From: Vandiemenella viatica
Taxonomy: Eukaryota > Arthropoda > Insecta > Orthoptera > Morabidae
Direction: 5' to 3'
Assembly: GCA_031002005.1 (NCBI GenBank)
Contig: JARYHS010013630.1
Location: 237,033,539 to 237,097,538 of the forward strand
DNA length: 64,000 bases
Shown one piece after another: positions 1-11,900 of the stretch. The notes beneath the pieces were generated by a model. The model was given only the letters and a program-made list of their open reading frames with translations, did not search any database and was not told where the DNA came from. The position numbers and the translations under genes are program-made. Within the stretch, counting starts at the first letter, position 1. Every line of letters begins with the position of its first letter.

Positions 1-365
1 ACTTTTGGAGTTCCGTCTTCGCCTACAAGTAGTCACAGACTTTTGCAGCGTAACTATATATCCGACTAGTGAAATGTCTTACAACAGTGGGCTAATACGT
101 TGGCTTCCTCTGCCGGAGTCAATAGTTTCTGCTCTTTTTGGGAATGTTGACTTATTGGCCGATATGTTTTGCCTTCTTGAAGCACATAGGCCGAAACGTT
201 GGCATTTCACAGCCACGCGAACAGAGTAGAAACTAAAATACTTCTACCTGCCCTTCTTCAATTCTACATTGCGTGTCATACCTTCTATTTGATCTTAAAG
301 TGAGACACTGAATTCAGAAAAGAACTTCTGCAAACGCTCAGAGTATAGAGGAAAGGCGCAGATTG
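1..365. other. Unassigned spacer
   Basis: No reading frame longer than about 75 codons and no recognisable repeat, RNA gene or transposon end is seen here. Confidence 0.4.
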
Positions 366-800
366 AGTCTTCAAGTCCATGCACGTAGATATTAGAATAA
401 CGAAGCTCAATGAGGATGTCAGTGGTCTTCGTTGCTCAAGCCACGTTCTGGGAGAGAGATGCGTCGCTTTGCCTCCCAGGCAGTCTTCTCTGCTCAGAGC
501 TGGCCTCCGTTCTCTGCTGTTTACAGTGGTGAAATTTAACGCCAGCAGAAAGAACGGAGACGGAGACGCTGCCGAGTGTAAACAGCTGTACAGAAAGGCG
601 GAGGATGACAAGCCCTACGTCGCATGTAAATCAAATCCCGCAGGCGCACTCACACACATAGGGCTCTGTAGCAGATATCGTTTTCGTTCTCTCGTCGAGA
701 CTTCTAAAAGCCTGAATACGGCTGTCAATACGGAGGCTTGTAGCGGTAAAAGCTTCCAAGCTTTTCCCCGATGCACTGCCTGACTGACTCCATGCCTCTT
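366..800. promoter_or_regulatory. GC-richer island 1, candidate regulatory DNA or unseen exon
   Basis: This stretch is clearly richer in GC than its flanks and carries no SINE, LINE or terminal-repeat signature. A plus-strand frame of 134 codons (379-783) is open, but an opposite frame of 108 codons overlaps it and neither protein resembles a family I know. The openness is what GC-rich sequence gives by chance. Function as an enhancer, promoter or non-coding exon is inference only. Confidence 0.25.
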
Positions 801-1387
801 CATAACAGACAAGAGAAAACTTGTGTTTCTTAAATTGATAAAAGTAAAATTACATAAATTTTGTATTTGTTTAATTTTTCCTAGTTTATGAAATAATCCA
901 TGATACCTTCAAATCAAAATCCTTACTTCATACTTTTATGTTGTTCTGTTCCCGTTATCGAACTATTTTCTCTCTGTGAGTAGAAATGATTTTAATGCTT
1001 CTGTGATAAATAGCTATGAGGGATTGGAGAAGGGAGAAGCTCGTGAATTATTACATTCTGTTTCACTCATTATAAATTAACACGTTTCACATCGACATAT
1101 TTGTTACCTACTGTCTCTTGCGTTAGCGTTTGGATTAAAACATTTCTTTTTAGGATCGAAATTTTAAGTATTAAGAGTTTCTTCTGTAACTAGTAACCTT
1201 ACAAGTACTTCTCCAAAACTGTCACCGTACAGTATGGAGCAAACAATATTTTGCACAAGGTGTCTAATGGTAGTTTTCGTCAGCTCGTCCCTCCTATCAG
1301 CTCCATAACAAATAGCAGACGAATAACGGCCATCGCATATGTTAAGCAATACTACTCTTTTTGCTGTCGTTAATAACTTCAGCAACA
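801..1387. other. AT-rich spacer
   Basis: Only AT-rich sequence with short frames. It ends at the poly-T tract that marks the tail of the reverse-oriented SINE that follows. Confidence 0.4.
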
Positions 1388-1622
1388 TTTTTTTTAACTG
1401 CTTAACGCCTCTTAAAAGCGAGGTTTTAGAGACGGGAAAGGATGGGAGGCAAGGATTGGGAAGGAATTCGGCCATGGCCTTTTGAAGGAAGCATCCCGGC
1501 ATTTTCCTTGAGTGATTTGGGAAACCATGGAAAACCCAAATCTGGATGCCCGGACGGGGATTCGAACCGTCTTCCTCCCAAATTCGAGGCCAGAACGTTA
1601 ACCGCTACCTCACCATTCTCGG
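1388..1622 (-). mobile_element. tRNA-derived SINE, family 1, near full length, reverse
   Basis: Read on the minus strand, the copy begins with a tRNA-like head: A-box-like GGTTAACG with CTGGCCTCG, then a B box close to GGTTCGAATCC at about 1556-1567. The family body follows (CCATGGTTTCCC, then AATGCCGGGATGC, then CAAAAGGCCATGGCC). A short poly-A tail appears as poly-T at the left edge. At about 235 bp it is close to the full length of the copies in this window. Such elements are transcribed by RNA polymerase III and moved by a partner LINE. The partner is not known, and the complete LINE here does not obviously share its 3' end. Confidence 0.85.
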
Positions 1623-2454
1623 TTCCAGCAACATATTTATTTGATAGAATGTGGCACCGCCTAATAAACGACGATAGCATAAATATTTAAATTTGAAAAA
1701 AATATGTGGATGTATTGTTTTTCTAACTCAGTCTTTTGAAGAAATTGCCCTGACATTAATACGGAATAATTTCGTGAAACATCAAATTTCGTGGCTGGGC
1801 AGAGGATGGAAGCCGCGTAATCCTGAATGCTAGGCGTGAAAGTTAACAAGGCCTCAGCGTAACAGTTCGTCGACACTGAAAACATCGAGACCTTAAACAG
1901 TGGGCATATCTCCAATGTCATATACCAAGGAAGTATCGTATTATACGCTGAACTGATTTTCATAAACTGCGGGAAATTAAATCTCAACGTCACTGTGAGA
2001 CATATCATTCAACATATTCATATCACTCAACCTCAGTTTTATACACAATTTAAAAGCAATTGAAATAACACTTTTTTTTTAATTTTTTTTTACCATCCAT
2101 GATAATACTACGACCAAGGTTTTCTTTCGTTCTATATTTCGAAATAAATACCCAGATACTGTACAGTTAGTTGTTCTGTTAGCATATTAGCAGGGAGTTA
2201 GTATTTCTGTGTAAAATAGAAAAAATGGTAAGAATTCAAAGATACAAAGTACAGAATGGCCAATCAACAAATAGAAAAACATAGTTTTCCTAACGTTCAC
2301 GTCTAAGAACGAAAAAAAGACACACAAACAATTCCGGTTTAAAATATTTCTGAGTTCTGTGTTGATACACAAGCAATATGGCGATTTAATCCATTGCCCC
2401 GTACCTTTGATAATATTTTTATGATTCTGTAACTTCTCTTTATGTTGGCAATCT
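1623..2454. other. AT-rich spacer
   Basis: Short frames only; poly-T and poly-A runs near 2071-2090. Nothing recognisable. Confidence 0.4.
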
Positions 2455-2650
2455 AGTGCCGGAGTTGCCTAACGCTGCTCTTTTACCATGACTGAGCGCC
2501 TTCAAGATGGCTGCACTACTGACTCCTACTAAACTACTTGCAGTCGCTGCTGCCAACTACTGATCTTAATTATCTGCCGTGTGTCACAACATATGCGCGC
2601 GGCCGATAGGACCGCAGGTAATTGGCGGGCCTCTGAATATGCGTTAAGCA
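2455..2650. promoter_or_regulatory. GC-richer island 2
   Basis: About 200 bp of mixed-composition, non-repetitive sequence with CG-rich runs such as GCGCGCGGCCG near 2596-2606, inside AT-rich DNA. There is no frame of note and no transposon structure. Candidate regulatory element by composition only. Confidence 0.2.
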
Positions 2651-3234
2651 CACAATAACTACTGTGTCAGCTGATGATGAACATCAACTACCATATAAGT
2701 AGCTCTGTTAGAAGCGGAAAAATTTCTTCAGTGGAATAAGTGTATGTTACATGAAAAAAGGTGAGTATTAAAAGAACTTACAATCAGCTGAATAATCAAC
2801 GGCAATACATGAAAGCGTGCATGTCCTATAAGACTTATGTTAGAATAAAACATTAGGAGCTTTTTGTAGTATTCAGATCGGTTTTTTTTCTCTAAATGGA
2901 ACAAAATAAACAAGATAATTCTCTTGAAAGTTAATATTTTTAACAGGTTTTAGTCAATCCAGAATTCATTCCACAAAAACTTATACGTAATTACGAACAT
3001 TATTTTTATAAGAGCTGTGACTTTCTACTTTAGATTTGCTTCTAAGCTTCAATCCATGAAGCAAGCAGTTCCTACCTACCTGCATACATACATACAGAAA
3101 ATTCATTGTATTTGTTGTCAGTGTTCTACTGTATCTCAGTTCCCCTGACGCACTGATTGCATGCAAAATATTTATGACACTTGCTTCGCTGATACAGTTA
3201 ACGTTGTCAACACAAGTGGCTTAAAAAGCGGAGT
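2651..3234. other. AT-rich spacer
   Basis: Short frames, a CATA-type short repeat near 3083-3100, no recognisable element. Confidence 0.4.
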
Positions 3235-3600
3235 CTCCCGAGACATTTATTCAGCCCTCTCTCACCAGCAGAGAGGAGAGTTTATTACCGCCAGCAGGCG
3301 GCGTGTTGGACATTAAAGCGCGCTACGCGAGGAGGCTCCAGTGCAGGAAGCACGTACCGTTCATAAATTGTTCTTTAGGCCGCAGAGTCCTCGCATATCC
3401 CCCGGGAGCGGTGCTAGGAAGTCGTCGCCGGAGAAACATGCGCCGCTTCCGACAAACACGCCTCAGCGTCGCCTCTCGCTTTTCTTTCTTTCGCCGAAAA
3501 CAAAGCCGCACAGTGTGCCTAAGGGCTCATAATCAGAGAAACATTTGTTCTGTTGCTCTTGCAAGGGAACAGTATCTCGAATATTACGCTGTCGCTTAGT
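3235..3600. promoter_or_regulatory. GC-richer island 3
   Basis: A compact island of about 360 bp with many CpG steps (GGCGGCGTG, AAAGCGCGCTACGCG, GTCGTCGCCGG). Overlapping frames of 60-100 codons are open in three frames across both strands, which points to composition rather than a coding exon. No transposon termini or poly-A lie at its edges. A promoter, enhancer or non-coding exon is possible. Confidence 0.28.
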
Positions 3601-5850
3601 CAGACATGTTTCAGACTGCGATTAAAGTCAAACATGTAATAAACAATGTGAAGCAAAATCAGTAATATGCACGATAATATTTGGTAAAAAGGGTCTATCA
3701 AAAAGAAGCAGATATTGCTTTTTATTTTACACAACCTATAAAAGATACAATTACGTGCCACACACTACTGGTTAGAGGAAGGTTCAACGTTTGTAATCCA
3801 CCTATTTGTTCTTTTCTAGTATCCAGTGATTTGTGGCACGTATTTGTATATTTTACAGTTGTGAGAAATAAAAAAGCAAAATCTGCTCCTACTTTTTGAA
3901 TAATCCTGTATAAAAAAGAGATAGAAGGACGTGAAGGTTCATGGAAAACTTCACAAAATTTAGTCAGTATATGCGGAATAATATTCCCATCAGTCTGTTC
4001 AGTTATTTATTGTAATAAAAACTTCCAATGAGGAACGACATTCTATACACGCGCAAGTAAATATTCGTACTTCTGCAACTCCATCAGGAACAGGAGATAC
4101 AGATCTTTTCATTTAGAATATATTGACACAGTTGGTATGAAAACAAAGTAGCTATGTGGCTTCAGAAATAAAGGATATTACCCTTGCTGTAACTTATTAT
4201 CATTTTTTACACACAATATTTTACTGACTTGCACTTTTCTCCTCAAAATCTTCCAAACATTGGGAGATGGTAAATGTCCTTATAAATCGAACATTTATCG
4301 ACGAACGGACCTCATGTTTACCTTCACTTAAAAAGACTCCATTTGTAATGGAGCGCTCACCTCATCACGGATGAACCTGAAACCTCGAGAAGGAATAATA
4401 ACTAGCGAATAGATTCTTCGGAATGGTATTCAGATATCAGTTTCAGAAATGACGCAGACAGATTTGTTTCTCAAACAAGAAACAAAAAACAAAACAAAAA
4501 AAAAAAAAAAAAAAAAACTATTCTTCTATATTTCTGTAATAATAAAATATTTGAAACGGTTGAATTATGACATAACTGATGTGTGTAAAATACACATTGA
4601 CTTTGAACCTGTAAACGTTTCTATTACATTTCCATTTCCATAATTTCTCATACGAGGATTTTTTACAAATAGTGACGTCCATTGCTGCAAGACGCTTCTC
4701 CGCTTTTTGATTTTCTAGGGTGATAAATGGGACTTTCCAGTTATTAAAGTTAATCAGTAGAGGAACACGCGTTGTATAAGTTATTTCTGGAGCAGCACAA
4801 AGATAACAGAAATAATGGCGGCAACAGAGGTCGACACGCGCCTCAGCTTTCAGCCTTCACACTTACGGGAACAGTATGACCTGTATTCAAGGACCATCTC
4901 ATGGAATTTTAACCGTCACACACTTCCTCCACAGTCCGTAACACATCTTCAAACTATCGAAACCTATCCTCATTCGGCTGTTAAGTATTTTGTCAAATGA
5001 AATTTACCTGTTGAGAAGTTAACACAAATGTGTTTAGTAATAATTTCAACAAATGTGTAAGGAACAGTTGGATTTACGAATCACTACGAATCTTTAATTG
5101 CACTGAAGGTTGCCGACGACAATATTGACTACTGCTTTTAACACAAAAGTAATTTCCTTTGAAGAGTTTAATTATCTTCTTCACCTTTCAGCACAATGTA
5201 TAATATATTGAAAAAATTTATTGTAATGATGCATACGTGATATACATATTATAGCAGGATGATTATATACACTTTCAAACATTTTATTTTACACTCATTG
5301 CCCTGTCAGACAATTAAAAATGATATTGAATGAACATACATATCTACATCGATGTGGTTCCTACCACTCGTCCTTTAACTTTTCACTTTATTGTAAACAT
5401 GCAGTTTAACAAAAAAGAATAACTTCACTAGTGGATAGCTTAAATGATTATTTTCTATAGCAACAGAAAACGACCTTCATGATTGCCATTTTTCACATAC
5501 CCTTCTTCGCGGTGGTAATCATATTCTCGCGTCACAAGGATGTATTACTTAAACATGTTGATGGCATCGACTAATTACAAATGAAAGACACTTTTGCTTG
5601 AAACAACATAATCAGAATACAGCGACGCAGCTGTTGAATCGTCCTTATTTCCTGTTCTTCTGAGGAGTTTCTAGACGGATACCGTTTTAAACAGAATTTC
5701 TCATTGATGATACTGTCGCCGAAATGATACATTTATTGCCAATAGACATAAATGGAACGGGGCTACACGCAAACTCAGAATTTACATGCAATCCAGACAC
5801 GAACATTCGCTAAAGCTTTGTGACCTCATACATAGTAATAACTGACAGAT
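3601..5850. other. AT-rich spacer with poly-A tract
   Basis: No reading frame over 75 codons. An A-rich run (AACAAAAAACAAAAC followed by a pure A tract at about 4496-4517) could be the tail of a very decayed retroelement, but no body is recognisable before it. Confidence 0.4.
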
Positions 5851-6331
5851 AAAAAATTGTAGTTTAAAAAACTAAAATCACGCTTTCGTAGTAATGTGAA
5901 CTAAAAGGTTAAAAATAATATTTAAATATAAACATTTTGTTTTACAGTGATAGGACTTCCCACAATTCAGGATAAATTAATCTTTTTGAATAAGCTTTAA
6001 GTATAAAGTCACTGATTACAAAATTAACTTTAATGTTAAAAAAGCTTGGGGTGCGCTCTACATAACTTTTGACAATGACTGTGTCTTTACAAACAGCCAA
6101 CGAATAAAAATATAAGACAACTGAAATTGCACCCCATGCTTTTTTACATTAAAATTGATTTTGTAATCAGTGACTTTATACTTTAAGCTTATTCAAAAAA
6201 ATTAATTTATCCTGAATTGTGGGACGTCCTATCACTGTAAAACAAAATGTTTATATTTAAATATTATTTTTAACCTTTTAGTTCACATTACTACGAAAGC
6301 GTGATTTTAGTTTTTTAAACTACAATTTTAT
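5851..6331. mobile_element. Long fold-back element (MITE-like palindrome)
   Basis: The left arm (about 5851-6054) and right arm (about 6129-6331) are near-perfect reverse complements of about 200 bp. For example, GGGGTGC at 6048-6054 pairs with GCACCCC at 6129-6135, and ATTGTAGTTTAAAAAACT near 5856 pairs with AGTTTTTTAAACTACAAT near 6309. The loop is about 74 bp. There is no coding capacity. The structure matches a fold-back or MITE DNA transposon. Terminal duplications are not clear, so the superfamily is not assigned. Confidence 0.75.
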
Positions 6332-6884
6332 TTTTAACTTTTTAGTTCAGATAGTTTAAAAAGTATGTTTCTTACTGTTGGCTTTTCTTCGCCAATCTCT
6401 CTTTTTCTTTGAGTTGTAGTTTCATTTTTAATTGTTATTCCCACGAGTAAAATACAATTAAATGGTCAACTCAACAAGAGATCCAATAGCAGGGTAAACG
6501 AGGAAGGCTACTTTTCTATAATGGTTCGAAGTAATATTTCGAATACTTACTATTCAACATCACGCTAAGCGACTGCAGACAGAGAAACCTTTCTGGATAG
6601 GAGACAGCAGAATACGATCGTCTACAGCAACCAAGGCTCGTAAATCACACCCGGGAAACTGGAGAACGATGATGATGATGATGGCTATATTGGGTGGGAA
6701 ATCTCCGAAGGTTGTGGCCGCCAAATGACGAAGATTTCTCGAATCGCACCTGTGCACTAATGTCGCGGCTGCATTTGCCTAACTCAGTAATCCCATCAAG
6801 TATAGGATACGTGTAGTTTAACTTGAAGTCCTAACCATGGGTTATCCTAATCTTTTCCATTTATAATATCCGCAAAAATGCGAA
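6332..6884. other. Spacer
   Basis: Mixed composition with a short GATGATGATGATGATG run at 6668-6683. No element or gene recognised. Confidence 0.35.
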
Positions 6885-6958
6885 CCGAAATCTGGATTCG
6901 AGCAGGGAATGTCTGCTCGCTAGCCACGCGCCTTAACCAACTAGGCCACAAAGACGAT
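6885..6958 (-). repeat. tRNA-like sequence, possible SINE head of another family
   Basis: Read on the minus strand, this gives a tRNA-like order: GTGGCCTAGTTGGTTAAGGCGCG (an A-box-like region), a short middle, then CCTGCTCGAATCCAG resembling a B box. It differs from SINE family 1 and has no family-1 body beside it. A functional tRNA is unlikely because the acceptor stem does not pair. Confidence 0.4.
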
Positions 6959-6964
6959 TCTGAA

Positions 6965-7740
6965 TGTGGGTGAAAATGAGCCAAATCTTTCATAAGAAGG
7001 TTAAATCACTTTAGTGTTTTTACTGTCAAAGTAATGAGATTAAGAAGACACAGATATGAAATTATTGCATTGTCATCGGTTCTTAATGCATGTACAAAAT
7101 TTCAGACAATTCAGACTTTCTGAAGTGGGTGAAAATTGAAATGAAATTTTCCATTACATTCAACCACTTTTAAGTTGTTTCTGACAACGTGGTGAGAGTG
7201 AAATTATTGAATTTTTATCGGTTCTTAATAAGTGTGCAAAATTTAAAATGATTCGGACGTCAAGAAGCGGGTAAACACTGAAATGAAAGATTCCATTACA
7301 TGCAACCATTTTTCTATTGTTACCGTCAGAGTAACGAGAATATCAGGACGTTGCTATTGTTAACGGTTCTTAAAACGTGTGCAAATTTTTTATGTTTTTA
7401 CTGTCAACGTAATCAGAATATCAAGACATAGCTATGAAATTATTGTATTATAATCAGTTATCAATACATGAGCAAAATTTTAAACAATTCGGACATCTGG
7501 AATTGGGTTAAAATTTAATTGCAAAATTCCACGACATTTAACCATTTTTCTGTTGTTACTGTCAAAGTAATGAGCATAGCAGGATATAGCTATGAAATTA
7601 TTGTATTGTCACCGGTTCTTAATATGTGTGCCAAATTTCAAACAGCTCGGACATCTGGAAGTGGGTCAAAATGGAGTTGTAAAATTCCATTACATTCATA
7701 CATACATACATACAAGTCAAGCTAATATAAAGCGTGTAAT
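6965..7740. repeat. Block of degenerate ~150-bp direct repeats with CATA tail
   Basis: A unit built around ACTGTCAAAGTAATGAG, then TATGAAATTATTG, then CGGTTCTTAAT, then GTGCAAAATTT and GGACATCTGGAAGTGGGT recurs about five times, with copies of the first motif near 7022, 7178, 7326, 7400 and 7557. The block ends in CATTCATACATACATACATACAAG followed by a short unique stretch. That short-repeat end resembles the 3' end of some non-LTR retrotransposons, so this may be a decayed 3' region of one. No RT motif is visible. Confidence 0.6.
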
Positions 7741-9250
7741 TATATGTTTGAGACATGAGTAATAGAATGGAATGTTACACAGACGTCACGTTTAATCAAA
7801 GCTCAGGGCTCAGATTTGCTACGAAAATTGAAACTATTCTTCGACAAAACCAAATTTTCATGTGAATAAAGATTTTGTTTGTTTTTACACCAGTTAATCA
7901 TTTCTGTTATAAAATTTGATTACCAGAACTAAACTCCAGTGGGGAGTTGGAGCTGTAAATAACTTACATCATCTGCGGTTCAGTGATAATCGCTCTACCA
8001 ATTCAAATCGGTCCATTGACTTTATATCACAATTTTTTCCCCATTATTGCTAATAAGCTAATGTTGGTCACGGCTAGCCAAATATGATTTTTTACACTAA
8101 GTGATGGTTTACCAGTTAATTGCGGGTAGCGTGCTAGGTAAATACCACAAATTTTGAGATTGATAAAATCATTTCTTGATTATCACGTGAATTTTTAACT
8201 GAATTTAAATTTGATCTGACTGGATTATTAATATCGTGAAATATTAAAGGTTTCTTACGTAGTACTTTCTTGTGGAAACACCGCGAAGTATAAAATGTCT
8301 TAATAGACCGCCAAAGGTTGAAATATTCTGCTTTGATTGTCAAAAATGTTACCTTCTGTGAATTCGATTTACTCTTCGTTCCAGAACTCATGTAAAATGT
8401 CCACGGATTCACTCTATATACCTGTATTTGAACAAAAAAAGTATTGATTGATATTACAGAATATTATATCATGTAACTTGTTTGATGATGTAGTTGGTAT
8501 CTTCTGGAATAATATAGATGCATGGCCGTTACAGGGACTCACTCTCCTCATCCTTTCCTTATCTTTTTCATCATTAAAAATACATTACACCTCACTTTCC
8601 CTAGTCACAACCATCGTCATATCCGCTATTGTATAAGTCTACAAGGAGGCTGTTAGTTTCTCAAAAAATTAATGAACAGAGTTTGATGGGGGCTCCACAG
8701 TGTGAAAGCAAGCGATGTTATTTAAAATCTGAAGTGTGTCTTGCGACATGGCTTCACGTGCCACCGGAGCAAAACATTAAAATCTTTCCTAAACCACTAT
8801 TTTTCTTCCATATAATTTCAAAGAACTTAAAAACTGGTAAAAATATTTTAACTGGTTCCCTACAGTTTGAAAGCATAGAGTATGGCCTAAAACTGGGGAC
8901 GCAAATCATTATGATACCTTAACTGGGTATGGAGCGGAAAATTAATATCTGATCAAACAAATGGATGCTATCTTAAGCCAACTATTAGTATTCAGCCTCA
9001 AAACCTGAAATCTGAAGGTAGTGTAGAGAATCCAACACGTTTACAAGAGTTACAATTAACTTTCGTTTCTCAGAGTAGATTTGATATGGCGCGAATTATT
9101 ATCGGCAAATTTTTAGTTTCTTAAAGCACTGTACTGAGTAAATTGCGAGTAATGAAATAAACAACTTGTGATGTTAATTCATCATATAATTTGTGGCATA
9201 TGTTGTTAAATTATTGGTGAAAATTTACAATTCGACGAGAAAATAACGCT
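7741..9250. other. AT-rich spacer
   Basis: Frames up to 97 codons exist but none has a recognisable domain, codon bias or neighbouring splice structure that I can defend. No transposon ends seen. Confidence 0.35.
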
Positions 9251-9477
9251 GAACGTGGTGGGTGAGCGGTAACGCTCTGGCTTCGCAAACTGGAGGGCGC
9301 GGGTTCGAATACCCATCCGATTATCCAGATGGTTTCCCAAAGTCACTCCAGATGAATGCCGGTATGGTTCCTTCAAAAGGCCATGGCCTAATTCCTTCCC
9401 GTTCCTTGCAGCCAGTCCTTTACCCGTCAAATTACCTCAATACTGACAAGACGTAAAGAAGCAAAAAAAAAAAAAAA
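9251..9477 (+). mobile_element. tRNA-derived SINE, family 1, near full length
   Basis: The head GAACGTGGTGGGTGAGCGG with A-box GGTAACGCTCTGG is followed by the B box GGTTCGAATACC at 9301-9312. The body comes next (GGTTTCCCAAAGTCACTCC, AATGCCGGTATGG, AAAAGGCCATGGCC), and a tail of 15 or so A residues ends at 9477. Confidence 0.85.
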
Positions 9478-9639
9478 TCCGGCTTCGGTCCATGTGGATG
9501 GAATCACTCACAAAATCTTGTATAAAGTAACTCTAAATACAAGAAGAAGTACTGATGACACTAACCATGCATCAATTGGACGGAAACCTGAGGATCTGTC
9601 TTCGCACGAAGGTAGATCAAAGCTCGATACAATCCACAT
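9478..9639. other. Short spacer
   Basis: Separates the SINE from the hAT-like element; nothing recognised. Confidence 0.35.
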
Positions 9640-9990
9640 CAGGGGTGGCCAACCCACGGCCCGCGGGTCGCTTGGGGCCCGCATTAAACATTTTTCCGGC
9701 CCGCGAGATTCATCACACTTTTACAAAATATTTTTATATTTCATTTTTAGTGTTATATATTTCTTTACAATATGCGTTTAGTGTCATTATCATTATATTA
9801 TCTATGTTTACATGTAAGAATAATAACAAACACAATAATAATAACTGATTATGTTTCGATTTTTCACTAAAAAAAAATTTGTATAGTGGGTCTAAATCTA
9901 ATATGGGGATAAATAATTTTATATGTGGCCCGCGAAGTAATAATGCATTTCCAAAGAGGTCCGCAAGATCATTTGGGTTGACCACCCGCG
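9640..9990. mobile_element. Non-autonomous hAT-like element, copy A
   Basis: It starts CAGGGGTGGCCAACCC and ends GGGTTGACCACCCGCG, so the termini are imperfect inverted repeats. Subterminal GC-rich GGCCCGCGGG-type repeats lie at both ends around an AT-rich core. Copy B at 20207-21511 shares the same ends and core (GAGATTCATCACACTTTTAC; GTGGGTCTAAATCTAATAT). The CAGGGGTGGCCAAC terminus is, from memory, typical of hAT-family elements in many animals. No 8-bp duplication is found; the right flank is immediately another transposon. There is no transposase. Confidence 0.75.
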
Positions 9991-9992
9991 CC

Positions 9993-10801
9993 TTAAAGCC
10001 TGGGATCCACCAGGCGCGCATAGTTTGCAGTCGGGTGGTTTGGCTTGTTGTCTCCACCAACCAAATATTCACAAACAACTGTTCGTGTGCGAGCATTTTT
10101 CATCGTTCCAACTGCTACCTGCAGTGTCCAAATGGCTCCGAGAGTAATACTTATTGTTAGTGCTCCATCTTGTGTAATTATGTCTATTTTAAGGGAAGAA
10201 GAGAACATTATAAAAAAAAAGAGGAAACCTAAATTTGCGATATCGCATTTTTTAAAACAAGGAATTCCAAGCGACTTCTGTATGACTTAAGAACAGATGA
10301 TAGGAGTGGTTTAAATAAGATAAATACTACAATTTACCTTCTTACTCTGAAGCAATGTAATAATAGAAAACATAAAGCAAAATAATTTATAAAATTACAC
10401 ACCTTTTCATGTCACCATCGATTTCTGTTGTTTAACATCCCCTCTTATGAATGAGGAGAGCAAAGAATTTACTTTCCCTTAACAACATCAATAGTGGTTC
10501 CCATATCTGTTGTAATTTTGTTACAGACATCGTGCTTTTTTATTTGTTATGGTAATATTTGTGACTGTTCTGCCATATCTGCGGCTTTGATTTATATGAT
10601 TCAGTAACAGTTAACATTTTTTACTATCCCAGTCCATAGTTATATTATTTCCAGATTTTAAAATTGATGTACCGACATCGGCCGGAATACGTGCAAACAC
10701 CCACAAATCTTTGTTCGTGCGCGCTGTTCTCGTCTCCACCAGATAAATTCTGAGTTCGCAAACATTTGAAACGTTTAGCGAGCTTGGTGGATCCCACCTT
10801 A
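9993..10801 (+). mobile_element. PIF/Harbinger-like DNA transposon remnant
   Basis: The element (9996-10798) is flanked on both sides by TTA (9993-9995 and 10799-10801), the three-base target of PIF/Harbinger transposons. Its termini share TGGGATCCACCA in inverted orientation (10001-10012 and the right end just before 10798), followed by further weak similarity. A short plus-strand frame from about 10132 (ATGGCTCC...) includes a residue string like REEENIIKKKRKPK, which loosely recalls the basic N-terminal part of Harbinger transposases. No catalytic DDE region remains, so the element is a broken or non-autonomous derivative. Confidence 0.6.
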
Positions 10802-11000
10802 AGACTTGTACACATCAGAACGAAGCAACGCACGAACGGTACCGAGGCGAAGTGAGGCAGAACGTATGTACTTTGTTTTGTACGAACGCAGTTCGCCGAG
10901 GCATCGAACGAGACAGGTATACATCCATTCGTTTGTTCTGACGAGTTGGCAGTGCTGTGAAGTTAGAGCGCGGCGACGATTTAACAGTGGCTAGTCGTCC
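10802..11000. repeat. GC-rich patch with short inverted motif
   Basis: ATCAGAACGAAGCAACG near 10814 and CATTCGTTTGTTCTGACG near 10925 are rough reverse complements about 130 bp apart, bracketing CpG-rich sequence. It may be the remnant of a second small transposon next to the Harbinger-like element. Confidence 0.3.
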
Positions 11001-11450
11001 AATTGCACTTACAGCTGAAATTTCTCGAAAATTAGCTAAGAATTTCAGATTTTTCCAAGCGAATAATTTAAAAACATAAATTTCATTCTGACCTGAAAAT
11101 TCTTAATTACTTAAATTTACTTTGAAAACATAAGAAACTCAATACAAAATTATTACTTAATAATTGTAAATATTACTCTAAAATTTATTTAAATAAAATT
11201 AAATTAAGCTTTATCGTGTTGTCTTTCTTTTCATTTATATAAAACTAATTTTTTTCATCTCTCTTCTCCAGTAAGTGCACTTATTTTGCTCCAAGAATCG
11301 TATAATGTTATCGCATTATGTTAAAGTTTATCGTCCTTACACAATATGGAACGCCTTTCATACCTTTTAATAAAGAAAGTGGCTTTCTAAATAGTCAGAA
11401 AAAAAGGAAAAACTGAACAAAAATTTGTGGTTTTATTTAATTTCAATGCA
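11001..11450. other. Very AT-rich spacer
   Basis: No frames or repeats of note. Confidence 0.4.
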
Positions 11451-11900
11451 CAATGTACTTAAACGAAGACTGAGTGCCAACGTGACAGTATGAACGAAGG
11501 ACGCGGACGCAAATACCCCTCCACAAGCATGCAACGCATCCCGATTCGCCCCGGATGGCGTACGAAACTCCTCGGGTCGTTCGGCGAACGGACAGAACCT
11601 GCTTGCCGAGCGTCGGCTACACGTGCACACTAGTATTCTCCCGTCGCACAAGCCACCATGGGCCGCGGCATACGACTGTATTGCCACGAGCTCTCCCGGC
11701 ACAGTACACAGAATCACGGGCACTGGGAAGCCAAGCCACCTTATTGTGTGTGTTTGCATGACAATTTATCATAGTTGCCGGCTTCTTAGTTTAGCATACG
11801 GTACGAACCGTGAGGCCATCGTAATAGCCGACCAGCGGCGTGCAACCGATAGAAATTTGTCTTACAAGCATAACAGTAAAAGCAATAAGAGTACAGGTGA
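11451..11900. other. GC-richer unassigned stretch
   Basis: CpG-rich sequence with overlapping open frames of about 70-110 codons on both strands, none recognisable. It repeats the GAACGAAG-type motif seen near 10817, so it may belong to the same decayed element. Confidence 0.25.

Noticed and set aside
379..783. 134-codon plus-strand frame
   Set aside because: An opposite 108-codon frame overlaps it, no domain is recognisable, and the GC-richer composition explains the lack of stops.
5851..6331. Intrinsic terminator or non-coding RNA hairpin
   Set aside because: The palindrome is hundreds of bases long and has transposon-like form; bacterial-style terminators do not apply to this genome.
9734..10096. 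120-codon minus-strand frame
   Set aside because: It runs across the boundary between the hAT-like and Harbinger-like elements, so it cannot be one gene. No domain.
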